DNA of 64,000 nucleotides from Ignavibacteria bacterium (GCA_020635205.1 JACKAE010000001.1:248001-312000), one strand, 5' to 3'. Counted from the stretch's first letter, positions 26,190 to 34,242 are shown. The notes: a model not told the origin generated them from the sequence alone. Made by a program: numbers and translations.

Positions 26190-26549
26190 ATGGACTTCAG
26201 CTTTGAATTTTCCGGACCGATCGTGTTTCTGTGGTTGGCCCTGTTGGTGCTTGCTATCGCCAGTTGGTGGAAGCTTTTTGAAAAGGCAGGAAAACCGGGA
26301 TGGGCAGCGATTGTACCTATCTATAACATAGTTGTTTTTCTGGAAATTATTGAGAAGCCAGTTTGGTGGATCATTCTCTACATCATTCCTCTTGTTGGCG
26401 TTGTCTTCGTCATCCTCTCCTATGTTGAGCTTGCAAAAAAGTTCGGGAAGGATGTTGGCTTTGCTGTTGGGTTAATCCTGCTCGGCATCGTTTTTCTTCC
26501 CATGCTTGCCTTTGGTGACGCACAGTATCAAGGTGATGGCTCAGTGTAG
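26190..26549 (+). CDS. DUF5684 membrane protein
   Basis: About 119 residues from ATG 26190 with AGAGAGG six bases upstream; the frame is open further up but adds an unlikely hydrophilic extension. Membrane helices at ~10-28, ~48-78 and ~88-108. The segment WWKLFEKAGKPGWAAIVPIYNIVVFLEI is the DUF5684 signature, often fused to signal-peptidase I-like domains in Bacteroidota; here it stands alone. Function unknown. Confidence 0.8.
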   Translation: MDFSFEFSGPIVFLWLALLVLAIASWWKLFEKAGKPGWAAIVPIYNIVVFLEIIEKPVWWIILYIIPLVGVVFVILSYVELAKKFGKDVGFAVGLILLGIVFLPMLAFGDAQYQGDGSV

Positions 26550-26603
26550 ACAACATCGATTACTGTATAGAGAGCCGAGCATCACACACAGACATTCATA
26601 CAA

Positions 26604-26634
26604 GAGCGGAGGGGAACATTCCCCTCCGCTCTTT
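26604..26634 (+). terminator. Rho-independent terminator
   Basis: GAGCGGAGGGGAA (26604-26616) pairs with TTCCCCTCCGCTC (26619-26631), followed by TTTC. Thirteen base pairs, placed after the DUF5684 gene. Confidence 0.8.
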
Positions 26635-27024
26635 CATTTGATTGGATGATACTTCGATATGTCTCATTTTCCCTTCCCACCAAAGGGTTGAGTATATTGC
26701 TGCCCGTACTGTGAAGGCATCGCAGGATGTTACTCGAACATATGAGTCTACTGAGAACCTGTTTTGGAATTCGATACTATCTATACAAACGATGAATCTC
26801 CTGTGAGTTCAGACAGTCATGTTGAGGTCTCCCGAAGCATCTCACCGGTTAAGAAACCTCGTTGCAACGTACTCACTGTTTTCTCTACTCTTCCGGCGGG
26901 ACTCTTCGCTTTGCCTATGCTCAGAGTGACAATCTCGTTTCTACGTAATAATGCTCGATCTCTACGCCTCGGTATATTACCTAAACAGCTCCTGAATAGT
27001 TTATACAGCAGGAAGGAGAGAGGA

Positions 27025-28620
27025 ATTGCGGATCGGAAGTACTTCTCCGTTGGGCAACTTTTCCTGTTCTTCGCGATAAGTCTAAGCGTGGCAGGTGGCT
27101 GTGCCGGTTCCAGTGAGACTGTTGAACGTCCGTCGACACTTCCAGAGTCGATGACTCCGTTGCGAAACGATCTCACGCTGAACAACCTTTCCTTTCTGAA
27201 CAGTTCACGAGATGATTTCGGTTCGACAATGTCGTTGGATACCACTCTCATCTTTTTCACCTCGGCAAACTCTCGTGCACTTGGAGCGCACAGCATTTTC
27301 TGGTCGCGCCGTACAAATGCAGGGTGGAGCACGCCTGAACTTGCTGTGGAGATCAACAACAGCCAGAGTAACGGTGTTCCTTCGATTTTACCGGGGGGGC
27401 AAACGATGTTCTTTACCGGGTGTGATTATGGTTTCGGCGACTGTGATCTTTACCGCGTAGAGTCGGGAGTGCGGGGGAGTGTGGATCAGAAGACGATTCC
27501 GTGGACAATCCCACGAAACCTTGGCCTTCGGATCAACAGTTCGTATTGGGATTCACAACCGTGCATCTCGGCAGATGGGAGCCTAATGGTTTTTGCCAGC
27601 GATCGTCCGGGGGGCTTCGGTGGACGAGATATCTGGATAACTCTGCGCGATCAAGATGGAAGTTGGCGGCCTCCAATCAACGCTGGTCGCTACGTAAACA
27701 CTGTCTTCGACGAAATGACTCCCTGGATTGCCCCGGACAACCGGACGCTTTACTTCGCATCGAACGGCTTCCCCAGTATTGGTGGTTTCGACCTCTACTT
27801 CGTTCCCATTGACCCCGAGGTAGGCTACGCTCCAACGGCACTTGCACGCAATCTCGGAAAACCAATCAACAGTCCGTCCGACGACATTGCGCTCTCCATC
27901 TCCTCAGATGGATCACACACCTTCCTCTCCTCAAATCGTTCTGGCGGGAAGGGGGGATATGACATCTACCAGTTGAATCTCCCCCCCCTCACAGTTGATC
28001 CTGTTGCCATTGTTCGTGGACAGGTAAAGGATCAGGAGGGGAGGCCAATCTTTGCGCGAGTAGATGTAAGTGATCTGCGAACGGGAAATATCATCAGCCG
28101 GACGCAGACAGTACCGGAGACAGGGGAATATGCCGTAGTGCTTCGGCGCGACGGTAACTATGGGATAACTGCGGAGGGAACGGGGTATCTCTTTAACTCA
28201 CGTCAGATTGTTGTTCCAGCAAAGCTACCGGAGAACCGTGAATACCAACTTGTTCACACGTTAGGGGGAATGGATGGTTGGGTTCGGCTACTAATCTTCT
28301 TTGCATCAGGGGGCAGCGCGCTGGAGCGAGAGTCAACGGTCGATCTCGATCGCGTTGTTCTCTTCCTGCAACTCAACCCAGATATTCAGATTGAAATTGG
28401 TGGCCACACCGACAACACAGGAACTGCTGAAAACAATCTTCAACTCTCACAAGAACGAGCCGACGCAGTGAAAGCCTACTTAGTCGGAAACCGCATCCCT
28501 GCCAAGCAGATCACCACAAAAGGTTATGGCCAGACAAAGCCGATTGCCACGAACGATACCGAAAAGGGAAGGGAGATGAATCGGCGAGTAGAACTGAGGG
28601 TGGGAGGAATTCAAAAGTAA
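27025..28620 (+). CDS. OmpA-family lipoprotein with PD40 propeller
   Basis: About 531 residues if started at ATT 27025. That codon lies six bases after AAGGAG and gives a short, standard lipoprotein signal (ADRKYFSVGQLFLFFAISL then SVAGGC with the lipid Cys). No ATG, GTG or TTG is available between ATG 26917 and this point; a TTG at 26764 would add ~87 residues without a recognisable role. The mature part has PD40/WD40-like repeats (AGRYVNTVFDEMTPWIAPDN, LSSNRSGGKGGYDIY), a carboxypeptidase-regulatory-like domain (VRGQVKDQEGRPIFARVDVS) and a C-terminal OmpA peptidoglycan-binding domain (IEIGGHTDNTGTAENNLQLS, NRRVEL). The last codons are from an A/T-rich repeat. Confidence 0.85.
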   Translation: MADRKYFSVGQLFLFFAISLSVAGGCAGSSETVERPSTLPESMTPLRNDLTLNNLSFLNSSRDDFGSTMSLDTTLIFFTSANSRALGAHSIFWSRRTNAGWSTPELAVEINNSQSNGVPSILPGGQTMFFTGCDYGFGDCDLYRVESGVRGSVDQKTIPWTIPRNLGLRINSSYWDSQPCISADGSLMVFASDRPGGFGGRDIWITLRDQDGSWRPPINAGRYVNTVFDEMTPWIAPDNRTLYFASNGFPSIGGFDLYFVPIDPEVGYAPTALARNLGKPINSPSDDIALSISSDGSHTFLSSNRSGGKGGYDIYQLNLPPLTVDPVAIVRGQVKDQEGRPIFARVDVSDLRTGNIISRTQTVPETGEYAVVLRRDGNYGITAEGTGYLFNSRQIVVPAKLPENREYQLVHTLGGMDGWVRLLIFFASGGSALERESTVDLDRVVLFLQLNPDIQIEIGGHTDNTGTAENNLQLSQERADAVKAYLVGNRIPAKQITTKGYGQTKPIATNDTEKGREMNRRVELRVGGIQK

Positions 28621-28752
28621 AAATTCAAAATTCAAAAAAGTAGGCAGTACTTTTAACTCTCTCCTTCTGAGCACTTTCAAATAATGCCATCTCCGTTCTT
28701 CCGAGTAATATCATATCCGTTTTTTTGAATTTTTACTTTTGAATTTTGAATT
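28608..28752. repeat. Inverted pair of A/T-rich repeats
   Basis: 28608-28640 carries AATTCAAAAGTAAAAATTC and further TTCAAAA units; 28720-28752 is its inverse (TTTTTTTGAATTTTTACTTT, then TGAATTTTGAATT). They enclose about 80 bases. The first copy supplies the stop of the OmpA-lipoprotein gene and the second the start of the thioesterase gene. Confidence 0.8.
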
Positions 28753-29090
28753 CTCCATTCTCCATCCGTCTCCGCGTCACTCCCGAGATGACTGCACGTT
28801 TTTTCGACTGTGAGATACATCCTCTCTACGCCACATTCAAAATTGTGGAACATGCCGAGTATGTCTCCCGCTGTGCAATTCTCCCATTCTTAGAACCGGA
28901 AGAAGATGCCCTTGGCTCGAGTGTTGAAGTAGAGCACATCGCTCCGGCTCGCGTTGGAGACATCGTAAAAATTGAAGCGAGGGTAGTGAGCGTAGAAGGG
29001 CGAGACATCACCTGTAAGTTCAGTGTTACGAAAGGAGAGCAAGAGCTTGCGCGGGGAAAGACGGTGCAGCGAGTAGTGAAGAAGAGGTAG
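28746..29090 (+). CDS. Thioesterase, FlK/hot-dog type
   Basis: About 114 residues. Start is TTG 28746, the only ordinary in-frame start before conserved VTPEMTARFF; a TGA lies just upstream. The hot-dog fold segments LYATFKIVEHAEYVSRCAILPFLEPEEDALGSSVEVEHIAPARVGDIVKIEARV match fluoroacetyl-CoA-thioesterase-like (FlK) proteins, with the catalytic-like Glu/His in VEHAEY and VEVEHIAPA. It likely hydrolyses an acyl-CoA. The start lies inside an A/T-rich repeat and lacks a good ribosome site. Confidence 0.8.
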   Translation: MNSPFSIRLRVTPEMTARFFDCEIHPLYATFKIVEHAEYVSRCAILPFLEPEEDALGSSVEVEHIAPARVGDIVKIEARVVSVEGRDITCKFSVTKGEQELARGKTVQRVVKKR

Positions 29091-29151
29091 AACAACTGAA
29101 AGAAAAATTCAAAATCTGATTTCTCGACATGCCGTATATTCCTTCCACATT

Positions 29152-29228
29152 GGTCTCGTAGTTCAGTTGGATAGAACGCAGGTTTCCTAAACCTGATGTC
29201 GCAGGTTCGAATCCTGCCGAGACCACCA
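29152..29228 (+). tRNA. tRNA-Arg, anticodon CCT
   Basis: 77 bases that fold as a cloverleaf. Acceptor GGTCTCG/CGAGACC, D arm GTTC...GAAC, anticodon arm CAGGT TTCCTAA ACCTG with anticodon CCT at 29186-29188, T arm GCAGG TTCGAAT CCTGC, then ACCA. CCA is encoded. The anticodon reads AGG (Arg). The 3' end is the integration site of the mobile element that follows. Confidence 0.97.
29212..29222 (+). other. attL core
   Basis: TCCTGCCGAGA in the T arm and acceptor of tRNA-Arg. It is repeated at 43317-43327. Confidence 0.75.
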
Positions 29229-29348
29229 AGTCTATATCTTGCCTTCTCATAACTCACTCAAAAAAGCCTCAAAAAGCCCCAATTTTAGCTAAATCGACAT
29301 TCCTGTTGCAAGGTGAGTACAGTTGAGCTATATTCGTTTATAGATGTT

Positions 29349-29369
29349 TGCTATACTGACTGCTATACT
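29349..29369 (+). promoter_or_regulatory. Pair of TGCTATACT boxes (left)
   Basis: TGCTATACT at 29349-29357 and 29361-29369, twelve bases apart, just before the integrase gene. An identical pair with the same spacing and orientation lies at the other end of the element. Most likely integrase arm-type binding sites. The boxes also resemble a -10 element, so they may tie integrase expression to site occupancy. Confidence 0.6.
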
Positions 29370-29383
29370 CAATTGAAGGCACT

Positions 29384-30613
29384 ATGAAGATTTCCTTTTT
29401 CCTGAAGTACCCTGCAAAGAGAAACGGTGAATGTGGAATTTTCGCATACTCACGACTTGGGAAAGGGCAACTACAAATCTACTTTCCTCACCTATCTATT
29501 CATCCGAACCAGTGGAGCAAAAAGAAGCAGCAGGTAAAACCATCGGTTAGAATAGCTACGGACGTGAATGATGCCTTGCATAGGATTGAAAACGATTTGA
29601 AGGCAATCATTGCTTCTTTAGTACAAGAGCGAATAGAGCCGACACCTGAACTTGTCAAAGGTCGGTTTCAGTTGTTGACTGTGAAAGATGCAACTCATAC
29701 TGGAAAGAAGACCTTTCTTGAATACTTCGACGATTGGCAAACCGAATCTAAGAACAGGATCAAAGATTCGACTTTGCGTGTCTACAAGACTACGTATAAA
29801 CACCTGAAGGCATTCAGTGAAGCAAGGGGACGAACCTTGACTTTTGATGGTATGGATGAATCGTTTGTCAACGAATTCACTAACTACCTATTGAAAGTTG
29901 GTGGTCTTCAGGACTGTACGATTGAGCGGAATCGGAAGACATGGAAAACTTTCATGAAGTGGGCATATGATCGTGGGTTGACCACCAACAATTATTTCAC
30001 ACGAGTTCCCAAGATCAAACCGGCAGAATCCATTCCAGAACGATTGACCCGTGAGGAACTTAAGGCAATGAGTGATGCTGATTTATCCGATTCACCACCA
30101 CTTGACAATGCACGAAACCTGTTTGTTCTGCAATGTTGTACAGGTGTGCGGTTTGGTGACCTTCAAAAGATTGTGAGTAATCCGGCAGCCTATCGCAAAG
30201 GGGATGCTTTGCAACTTACAACACAAAAGACAGGAAAGGTCGTTACGATTCCCTTGCTTCCGGGGGCAAAGGCAATCCTTGAGCGCAAGAATCCCCCGCA
30301 TTCCATTTCAAACCAGAAGATGAACAAGTATTTGAAGGAAGTTGCAAAGCGTGCTGGACTCGATAGAACTGTACTGATTGAAGAAGAAAAAGGAAAGCGT
30401 AGAACCGTAAAGACAAAACCCCTACATGACTATATCCGGACACATGATGCAAAGAGAACGTTTGTTTCCCTTATGGCTGATAAAGGGGTATCACGTGAAG
30501 TCATTCGGGCAATAACTGGGAACACGAACAAAACTCTTGATCGATATTTGAGACTTGATGAGCGGGAAATTCAGAGAGAGTTGAACAAGGTCTCCAATCT
30601 TCTGGGAGGGTAG
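29384..30613 (+). CDS. Tyrosine recombinase, Bacteroidota-type integrase
   Basis: About 409 residues. N-terminal arm-binding region (residues ~1-100), SAM-like core-binding domain (~105-205: TFLEYFDDW, LKAFSEARGRTLTFDGMD), catalytic domain from ~220. Catalytic residues: first Arg in CTGVRFGDLQK, HDAKRTF with second His/Arg, and the Tyr in NKTLDRYLRLDE. It would cut and join at the tRNA-Arg core. It starts 155 bases from the tRNA end and runs away from it. Confidence 0.93.
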   Translation: MKISFFLKYPAKRNGECGIFAYSRLGKGQLQIYFPHLSIHPNQWSKKKQQVKPSVRIATDVNDALHRIENDLKAIIASLVQERIEPTPELVKGRFQLLTVKDATHTGKKTFLEYFDDWQTESKNRIKDSTLRVYKTTYKHLKAFSEARGRTLTFDGMDESFVNEFTNYLLKVGGLQDCTIERNRKTWKTFMKWAYDRGLTTNNYFTRVPKIKPAESIPERLTREELKAMSDADLSDSPPLDNARNLFVLQCCTGVRFGDLQKIVSNPAAYRKGDALQLTTQKTGKVVTIPLLPGAKAILERKNPPHSISNQKMNKYLKEVAKRAGLDRTVLIEEEKGKRRTVKTKPLHDYIRTHDAKRTFVSLMADKGVSREVIRAITGNTNKTLDRYLRLDEREIQRELNKVSNLLGG

Positions 30614-30624
30614 AGTAACTATAT

Positions 30625-30645
30625 CATGTGCTGAATAAGCACATG
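30625..30645. promoter_or_regulatory. Eight-bp inverted repeat after the integrase gene
   Basis: CATGTGCT (30625-30632) and AGCACATG (30638-30645) around GAATA. It spans the GTG and ATG start codons of the next gene, so it could sequester its translation start or bind a dimeric regulator. Confidence 0.5.
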
Positions 30646-31542
30646 AACAATCTGATATTTTCGCATATGAATAATGCTGACGCAGCAGGCAAATTCCTTG
30701 CGTATCAAACCCGGCGAAAAAACAAGAAATATCAAACTGAACTAAGCCGGTTTGCTTTGAGACATCCCAACTTCCTTTCTCATTTGGAATCAGAAAGAGA
30801 GGTTGCTCTCAATAGTGTGCCTCACAAATTCGATGACCTGATTGAGTTCTTAGAGTTCCTCTCAATAGGTAATATTGACAAGTTTTTTGATGACGATCTT
30901 CCTTCCGTTATTCAGTGCCTGAAATCAGTTGGCAGAATTCCCAATTTGCGATATGAAGAGTTTGTAGAGAGTATCAAACAAATGGGGATAAGCGAGGCTT
31001 ATACACTTGGAATGTGTTTACTCGTGCTCTTCGCATGTGAACAACGTGAAAGTATTTTTGAAGTCTTATCACTCTCTTTGAAGAATGGTAGTCAAGAGAA
31101 TCTACTCTTGGAGGAATGGACATCGTTCCAAAAATTTGAGCTTCAGGGCTTAGTACATTCCCTTAAGGGGAAGCAAGAACTACTTGTTGAAGCACATCTT
31201 CCGCATATCCCACTTCTGTTAAGAGAGAATTCTGGACTGAAAGATGTTTTTAAAGTCTTTATTACAGCGTCTCCTTTCATAATTGATCCTGAAGATAGTC
31301 GAATCATTTGGCCACTGAGATACAATGAGGATGGAACCCTACCGAAGGGGAGAAATGATTACTCGCAAAGATCACTTGCATGGATCGGAAACCAACTATG
31401 GCCAAGTTTCTCACATAAGCTGATTTTTGAGAAGGTGCAAACCTACTTCAAGTATCAAAATGGTGATATTGGGAATTCATTTCTCAAAGCCTTATCTCAC
31501 CACTCACCGTCCGACTACGTTCGGAATAAATCGGGTCTTTGA
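30628..31542 (+). CDS. Element protein of unknown function
   Basis: About 304 residues from GTG 30628; ATG 30643 (MNNLIFSHM) is as likely. Predominantly alpha-helical, charged, without signal peptide or membrane segment. No family recognised. Segments such as DDLIEFLEFLSIGNIDKFFDDD and NDYSQRSLAWIGNQLWPSF have no motif I can name. Position directly after the integrase is a common place for cargo, immunity or control genes of integrative elements. Confidence 0.7.
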   Translation: MLNKHMNNLIFSHMNNADAAGKFLAYQTRRKNKKYQTELSRFALRHPNFLSHLESEREVALNSVPHKFDDLIEFLEFLSIGNIDKFFDDDLPSVIQCLKSVGRIPNLRYEEFVESIKQMGISEAYTLGMCLLVLFACEQRESIFEVLSLSLKNGSQENLLLEEWTSFQKFELQGLVHSLKGKQELLVEAHLPHIPLLLRENSGLKDVFKVFITASPFIIDPEDSRIIWPLRYNEDGTLPKGRNDYSQRSLAWIGNQLWPSFSHKLIFEKVQTYFKYQNGDIGNSFLKALSHHSPSDYVRNKSGL

Positions 31543-31692
31543 CCACAAAGACACAACTCACTCTAATTCCCCCCTTTATAGACTCTAAGTCTTCTCTTCG
31601 TTTGCTTGTCTTCCCCTTCTACATAACACAAATTTGCTTTCGATAGTCAGGGCTACCATTACCTGTACATAACAACTATTGAGGCAAAATAT

Positions 31693-31998
31693 ATGCACAC
31701 ACCATTCGCTGGCATTCCGGGAGCACTGCTGTTGACAGTAACACCGGATGAACTTCAGGCAACGATTCATGAAGCCGTATCGGCAGCCTTTCGAGAGCAC
31801 TTGTCTACTGATACGCCACAATCGACGGCTGACGATCTTTTGACAGCACAAGAGACGGCACGACTTCTTCATATCACACGGTTGACATTGCGAGAAATGG
31901 AGAAACGGCAAGAACTACTTCCTGTCAGGATCGGACGCCGTGTACTCTATCGACGATCAGATATTGATAATGCTTTGCGGCAGGGGGAAGGGAGATGA
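31693..31998 (+). CDS. Excisionase/MerR-type HTH protein
   Basis: About 101 residues. The C-terminal half (DDLLTAQETARLLHITRLTL, REMEKRQELLPVRIGRRVLY, RRSDIDNAL) is the HTH_17 winged helix of excisionases and DNA-binding 'excisionase family' proteins. The N-terminal ~50 residues form a dimerisation-type helix. It probably directs integrase toward excision or regulates rep. A hairpin with an A-run follows. Confidence 0.85.
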   Translation: MHTPFAGIPGALLLTVTPDELQATIHEAVSAAFREHLSTDTPQSTADDLLTAQETARLLHITRLTLREMEKRQELLPVRIGRRVLYRRSDIDNALRQGEGR

Positions 31999-32014
31999 GG
32001 GACACAAAAAAAAT

Positions 32015-32036
32015 GCCCGACGCGGCAACGTCGGGC
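32015..32036. terminator. Hairpin after the excisionase-like gene
   Basis: GCCCGACG (32015-32022) pairs with CGTCGGGC (32029-32036) around CGGCAA. An A8 run precedes it, so it is a good terminator for a minus-strand transcript and a weaker one for the plus strand. Confidence 0.55.
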
Positions 32037-32083
32037 GGTTATGATGTACACGACAAAGAGCAACGCCAATCACTCGATACCGT

Positions 32084-33112
32084 ATGCCTACGAATATAGG
32101 CATTCAACAAGAACCGTGTTCCGATACTACTCTTGATATAATAGCACAAGGTCGGAATCTCATAGATTCTGGGCTAAAATCAAAACTTTGGAATACGGAA
32201 GAGGCTCTTCAGAAAAGAGCGTACAGGAAATGCTACTCAGTGCTTCTTCATACCCAACTTGCAGGACTGGGAGGCGAGCGTCAACTCTACTATTTCAACT
32301 GTCTACGTTGCGCGGACTACATTGAACAATGTGAGGACGGGCGGCTGCGCTCCCATTATTGCAATGGCCGACTTTGCTCAATCTGTCAGGCGATTAGGAC
32401 GGCGAAAGCCATAAGTCAGTATCTGCCTTTGATTCTGTCTTTTGCCGATCCGTGTTCTCTCACTCTCACCCGGCGAACAGTAACGGGTGAGAATTTACGT
32501 TCGACAATCAGGCAGATGGAAGTAGAGTTTCGTCGAATTAGAGACATTGCGCGTAAGAAATACAACTTTGATTGCTTGCGAAAAACCGAGGTGACATACA
32601 ACAGAGAAAGCGGGTTGTACCATCCTCATTTTCACATTATCGTTGACGGTAAAGATGTTGCGTCGTTTGTGCTGGAACAGTGGTTGAAGCGGCATAAGAC
32701 TTCAGCACATCGGAACGCGCAAGAGATGGAATCCGTTGAAGCAGGCAACACAAAGGCGATTCAAAAACTCTTCGGATACGTCACAAAACTTGTGACTCAC
32801 ATTGAAGGGAAATCATTTTTGGTTCCGGTTGAATGTTTGGATGTAATCGTATCGGCACTATATAACAAACGAGCCTTGCAACCCTACGGAAGACTGATAC
32901 AGGCGGGACGGGAGACAGAAGAAGTTGACGATGCGGATTCCGTAGCCTATGAGGCTCCACACGCTTCCACAATCGGCAACGGGATTCTGGGTAAGTGGGA
33001 ACAGGATGCGGAAACGTGGGTTGACCAACGAACAGGCGAATTTTTGGTAGAGCCATTGAGGGGAAAAAACGTGAGACCTCAACAACCGATTCCGACAACT
33101 ATATGGGACTAA
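32084..33112 (+). CDS. Rolling-circle replication initiator (HUH Rep)
   Basis: About 342 residues. A Cys-rich finger lies at ~75-105 (CLRCADYIEQC, YCNGRLCSIC), followed by a conserved region LTLTRRTVTGENL, and the HUH metal motif YHPHFHIIVDG at ~185. A tyrosine in LFGYVTKLV or ALYNKRALQPYGR could be the nicking residue. This is the Rep_1-type plan of small plasmids (pUB110/pC194 class). It suggests the element can also exist as a circular, self-replicating form or spread via single-stranded DNA. Confidence 0.8.
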   Translation: MPTNIGIQQEPCSDTTLDIIAQGRNLIDSGLKSKLWNTEEALQKRAYRKCYSVLLHTQLAGLGGERQLYYFNCLRCADYIEQCEDGRLRSHYCNGRLCSICQAIRTAKAISQYLPLILSFADPCSLTLTRRTVTGENLRSTIRQMEVEFRRIRDIARKKYNFDCLRKTEVTYNRESGLYHPHFHIIVDGKDVASFVLEQWLKRHKTSAHRNAQEMESVEAGNTKAIQKLFGYVTKLVTHIEGKSFLVPVECLDVIVSALYNKRALQPYGRLIQAGRETEEVDDADSVAYEAPHASTIGNGILGKWEQDAETWVDQRTGEFLVEPLRGKNVRPQQPIPTTIWD

Positions 33113-33291
33113 GAAAAACGGTTTATATGTGGGGTTAATAATGTCCGAAAATGTCCGAACAGACCCCGATGTCTTTGGAGAACTTTCAAAATGAGAACGT
33201 GTGACGGAAGCAACCGCTTTCAGCAGCTATATGAGACTAAGAAAAACAATTTCATGTGGGGTTAATGATGGCTGAAAATGTCCGAACGAAA
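33099..33291. repeat. About 60-bp direct duplication, 127-128-bp period
   Basis: From 33099 and again from 33227: CTATATG, then GACTAAGAAAAAC, TATATGTGGGGTTAATAATG (second copy TCATGTGGGGTTAATGATG), then GAAAATGTCCGAAC. The unit spans the rep 3' end, the ribosome site and the first codons of the following gene. Confidence 0.85.
33141..33194 (+). CDS. 17-codon leader-like reading frame
   Basis: ATG at 33141 follows GTGGGG by the same distance as in the next gene, and its first codons (MSENVRTDP) repeat the N-terminus of that gene (MAENVRTKA). It stops after 17 codons. It is either a leftover of the duplication or a translated leader peptide. Confidence 0.35.
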   Translation: MSENVRTDPDVFGELSK

Positions 33292-33756
33292 GCTGAACGT
33301 GAATCCCAACTCGAACAGATTGCCCGGTACTGGGTGCGAGGGTACACGCAACAACAAATCGCTAATCACTACAAGCTGAGTCAGGGGCAAATTTCCTATG
33401 ACCTGAAAGAGGTTCGGGAACGATGGAAACAAGCAACGATTGAGTCGTACAAAGAACGGGTTTTTGCTGAAGTGTTGCTTATCAATGAGGTGCAACAAAC
33501 GGCGTGGAAGGAATGGGAAGAGACCTTTGAACCTCGTTTCCTACAAGTCATTTTGAAGTGTAGTCACCAACGTTCCCGGCTATTGGGTCTCTACGATATG
33601 TCAAACCTCACATCTCTTGAAAGATCGAGCACAAGAGAGCAACAGAATATGATAAAGAAGGCACAAGAGGCGGTGAAGAACCTGGGTCTGAGTTGTGAGA
33701 GCCAAGAGATTGAAGAGGTCTCTTGGAAACAGGGGAATTGTGAAGATGACACGTAG
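33268..33756 (+). CDS. HTH protein, phage terminase-small-subunit-like
   Basis: About 162 residues. ATG 33268 is six bases after GTGGGG; ATG 33265 is in frame too. Residues ~20-50 form a helix-turn-helix (GYTQQQIANHYKLSQGQISYDLKEV). The rest is helical, with RSRLLGLYDMSNL, often seen in phage terminase small subunits and related DNA-binding proteins. Might regulate the element or recognise its DNA for packaging by a helper. Not resolved. Confidence 0.7.
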   Translation: MAENVRTKAERESQLEQIARYWVRGYTQQQIANHYKLSQGQISYDLKEVRERWKQATIESYKERVFAEVLLINEVQQTAWKEWEETFEPRFLQVILKCSHQRSRLLGLYDMSNLTSLERSSTREQQNMIKKAQEAVKNLGLSCESQEIEEVSWKQGNCEDDT

Positions 33757-33815
33757 GTGAGAGAGCCGCCTTGTCCAGTTCTTTTGTAAATTGGTCGCGT
33801 TCAAATCAAGACGGG

Positions 33816-33840
33816 AACCGCTCCGTTAATGCGGTTTTTC
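33816..33840 (+). terminator. Rho-independent terminator
   Basis: AACCGC (33816-33821) pairs with GCGGTT (33831-33836), followed by a run of T. A 13-base repeat GTTCAAATCAAGA is at 33799-33811 and again at 33932-33944, flanking this terminator and the structure below. Confidence 0.7.
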
Positions 33841-33859
33841 TATTAGGCATAGACCAAAC

Positions 33860-33924
33860 ATGCCCGGTCTCCCCGTACCGTAAGGGCGGGGAACGCTTTC
33901 TTGAGCGTGAACAAGGCCGGGCAT
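33860..33924 (+). ncRNA. Three-way-junction-like structured element
   Basis: Closing stem ATGCCCGG (33860-33867) with CCGGGCAT (33917-33924). Inside, stem TCCCCG/CGGGGA (33870-33875 with 33887-33892) and stem ACGCT/AGCGT (33893-33897 with 33904-33908). It is a non-coding stretch between a terminator and a small gene. Could be a small RNA, a 5'-UTR switch for the next gene, or a single-strand origin / Rep-related structure. No known family recognised. Confidence 0.55.
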
Positions 33925-33943
33925 TTAATCTGTTCAAATCAAG

Positions 33944-34183
33944 ATGACCACACAAACAACACCACACAGCGAACCGGACAAGCGGTTCACACCTGACGAA
34001 CTCTTCAGAGTATTCGAGCGGAACAAAGGTCGGCTGCAAGTAGTTGAATACGCTTGCTACGGACTGGCAAACACCACCGGCAAGGAAGCCGCGTGTATTG
34101 GGTGGGTTATTGACGATGTTCTAACCGACCTTGAACGGATCACGGAGACGCTTGCAGAGTGTCCCGGTTCCGATCCTGATTGA
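33944..34183 (+). CDS. Small acidic element protein
   Basis: About 79 residues. ATG at 33944 within the second GTTCAAATCAAGA repeat. Helical and acidic (TPDELFRVFERNKGRLQVVEYACYGLANTTG), no family recognised. No strong ribosome site beyond AAG. Followed by a strong terminator. Confidence 0.55.
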   Translation: MTTQTTPHSEPDKRFTPDELFRVFERNKGRLQVVEYACYGLANTTGKEAACIGWVIDDVLTDLERITETLAECPGSDPD

Positions 34184-34212
34184 AAGAAACGTTCATAGTG
34201 TCAACAGACTTG

Positions 34213-34242
34213 CAGGGGGAGCCAACACGGCTCCCCCTGTTT
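34213..34242 (+). terminator. Rho-independent terminator
   Basis: CAGGGGGAGCC (34213-34223) pairs with GGCTCCCCCTG (34229-34239), then TTTG. Eleven perfect pairs. Confidence 0.85.

Noticed and set aside
29349..29369. TGCTATACT boxes as simple -10 promoter elements
   Set aside because: They could serve so, but the same pair with equal spacing at the far end of the element, next to no gene start, favours integrase binding.
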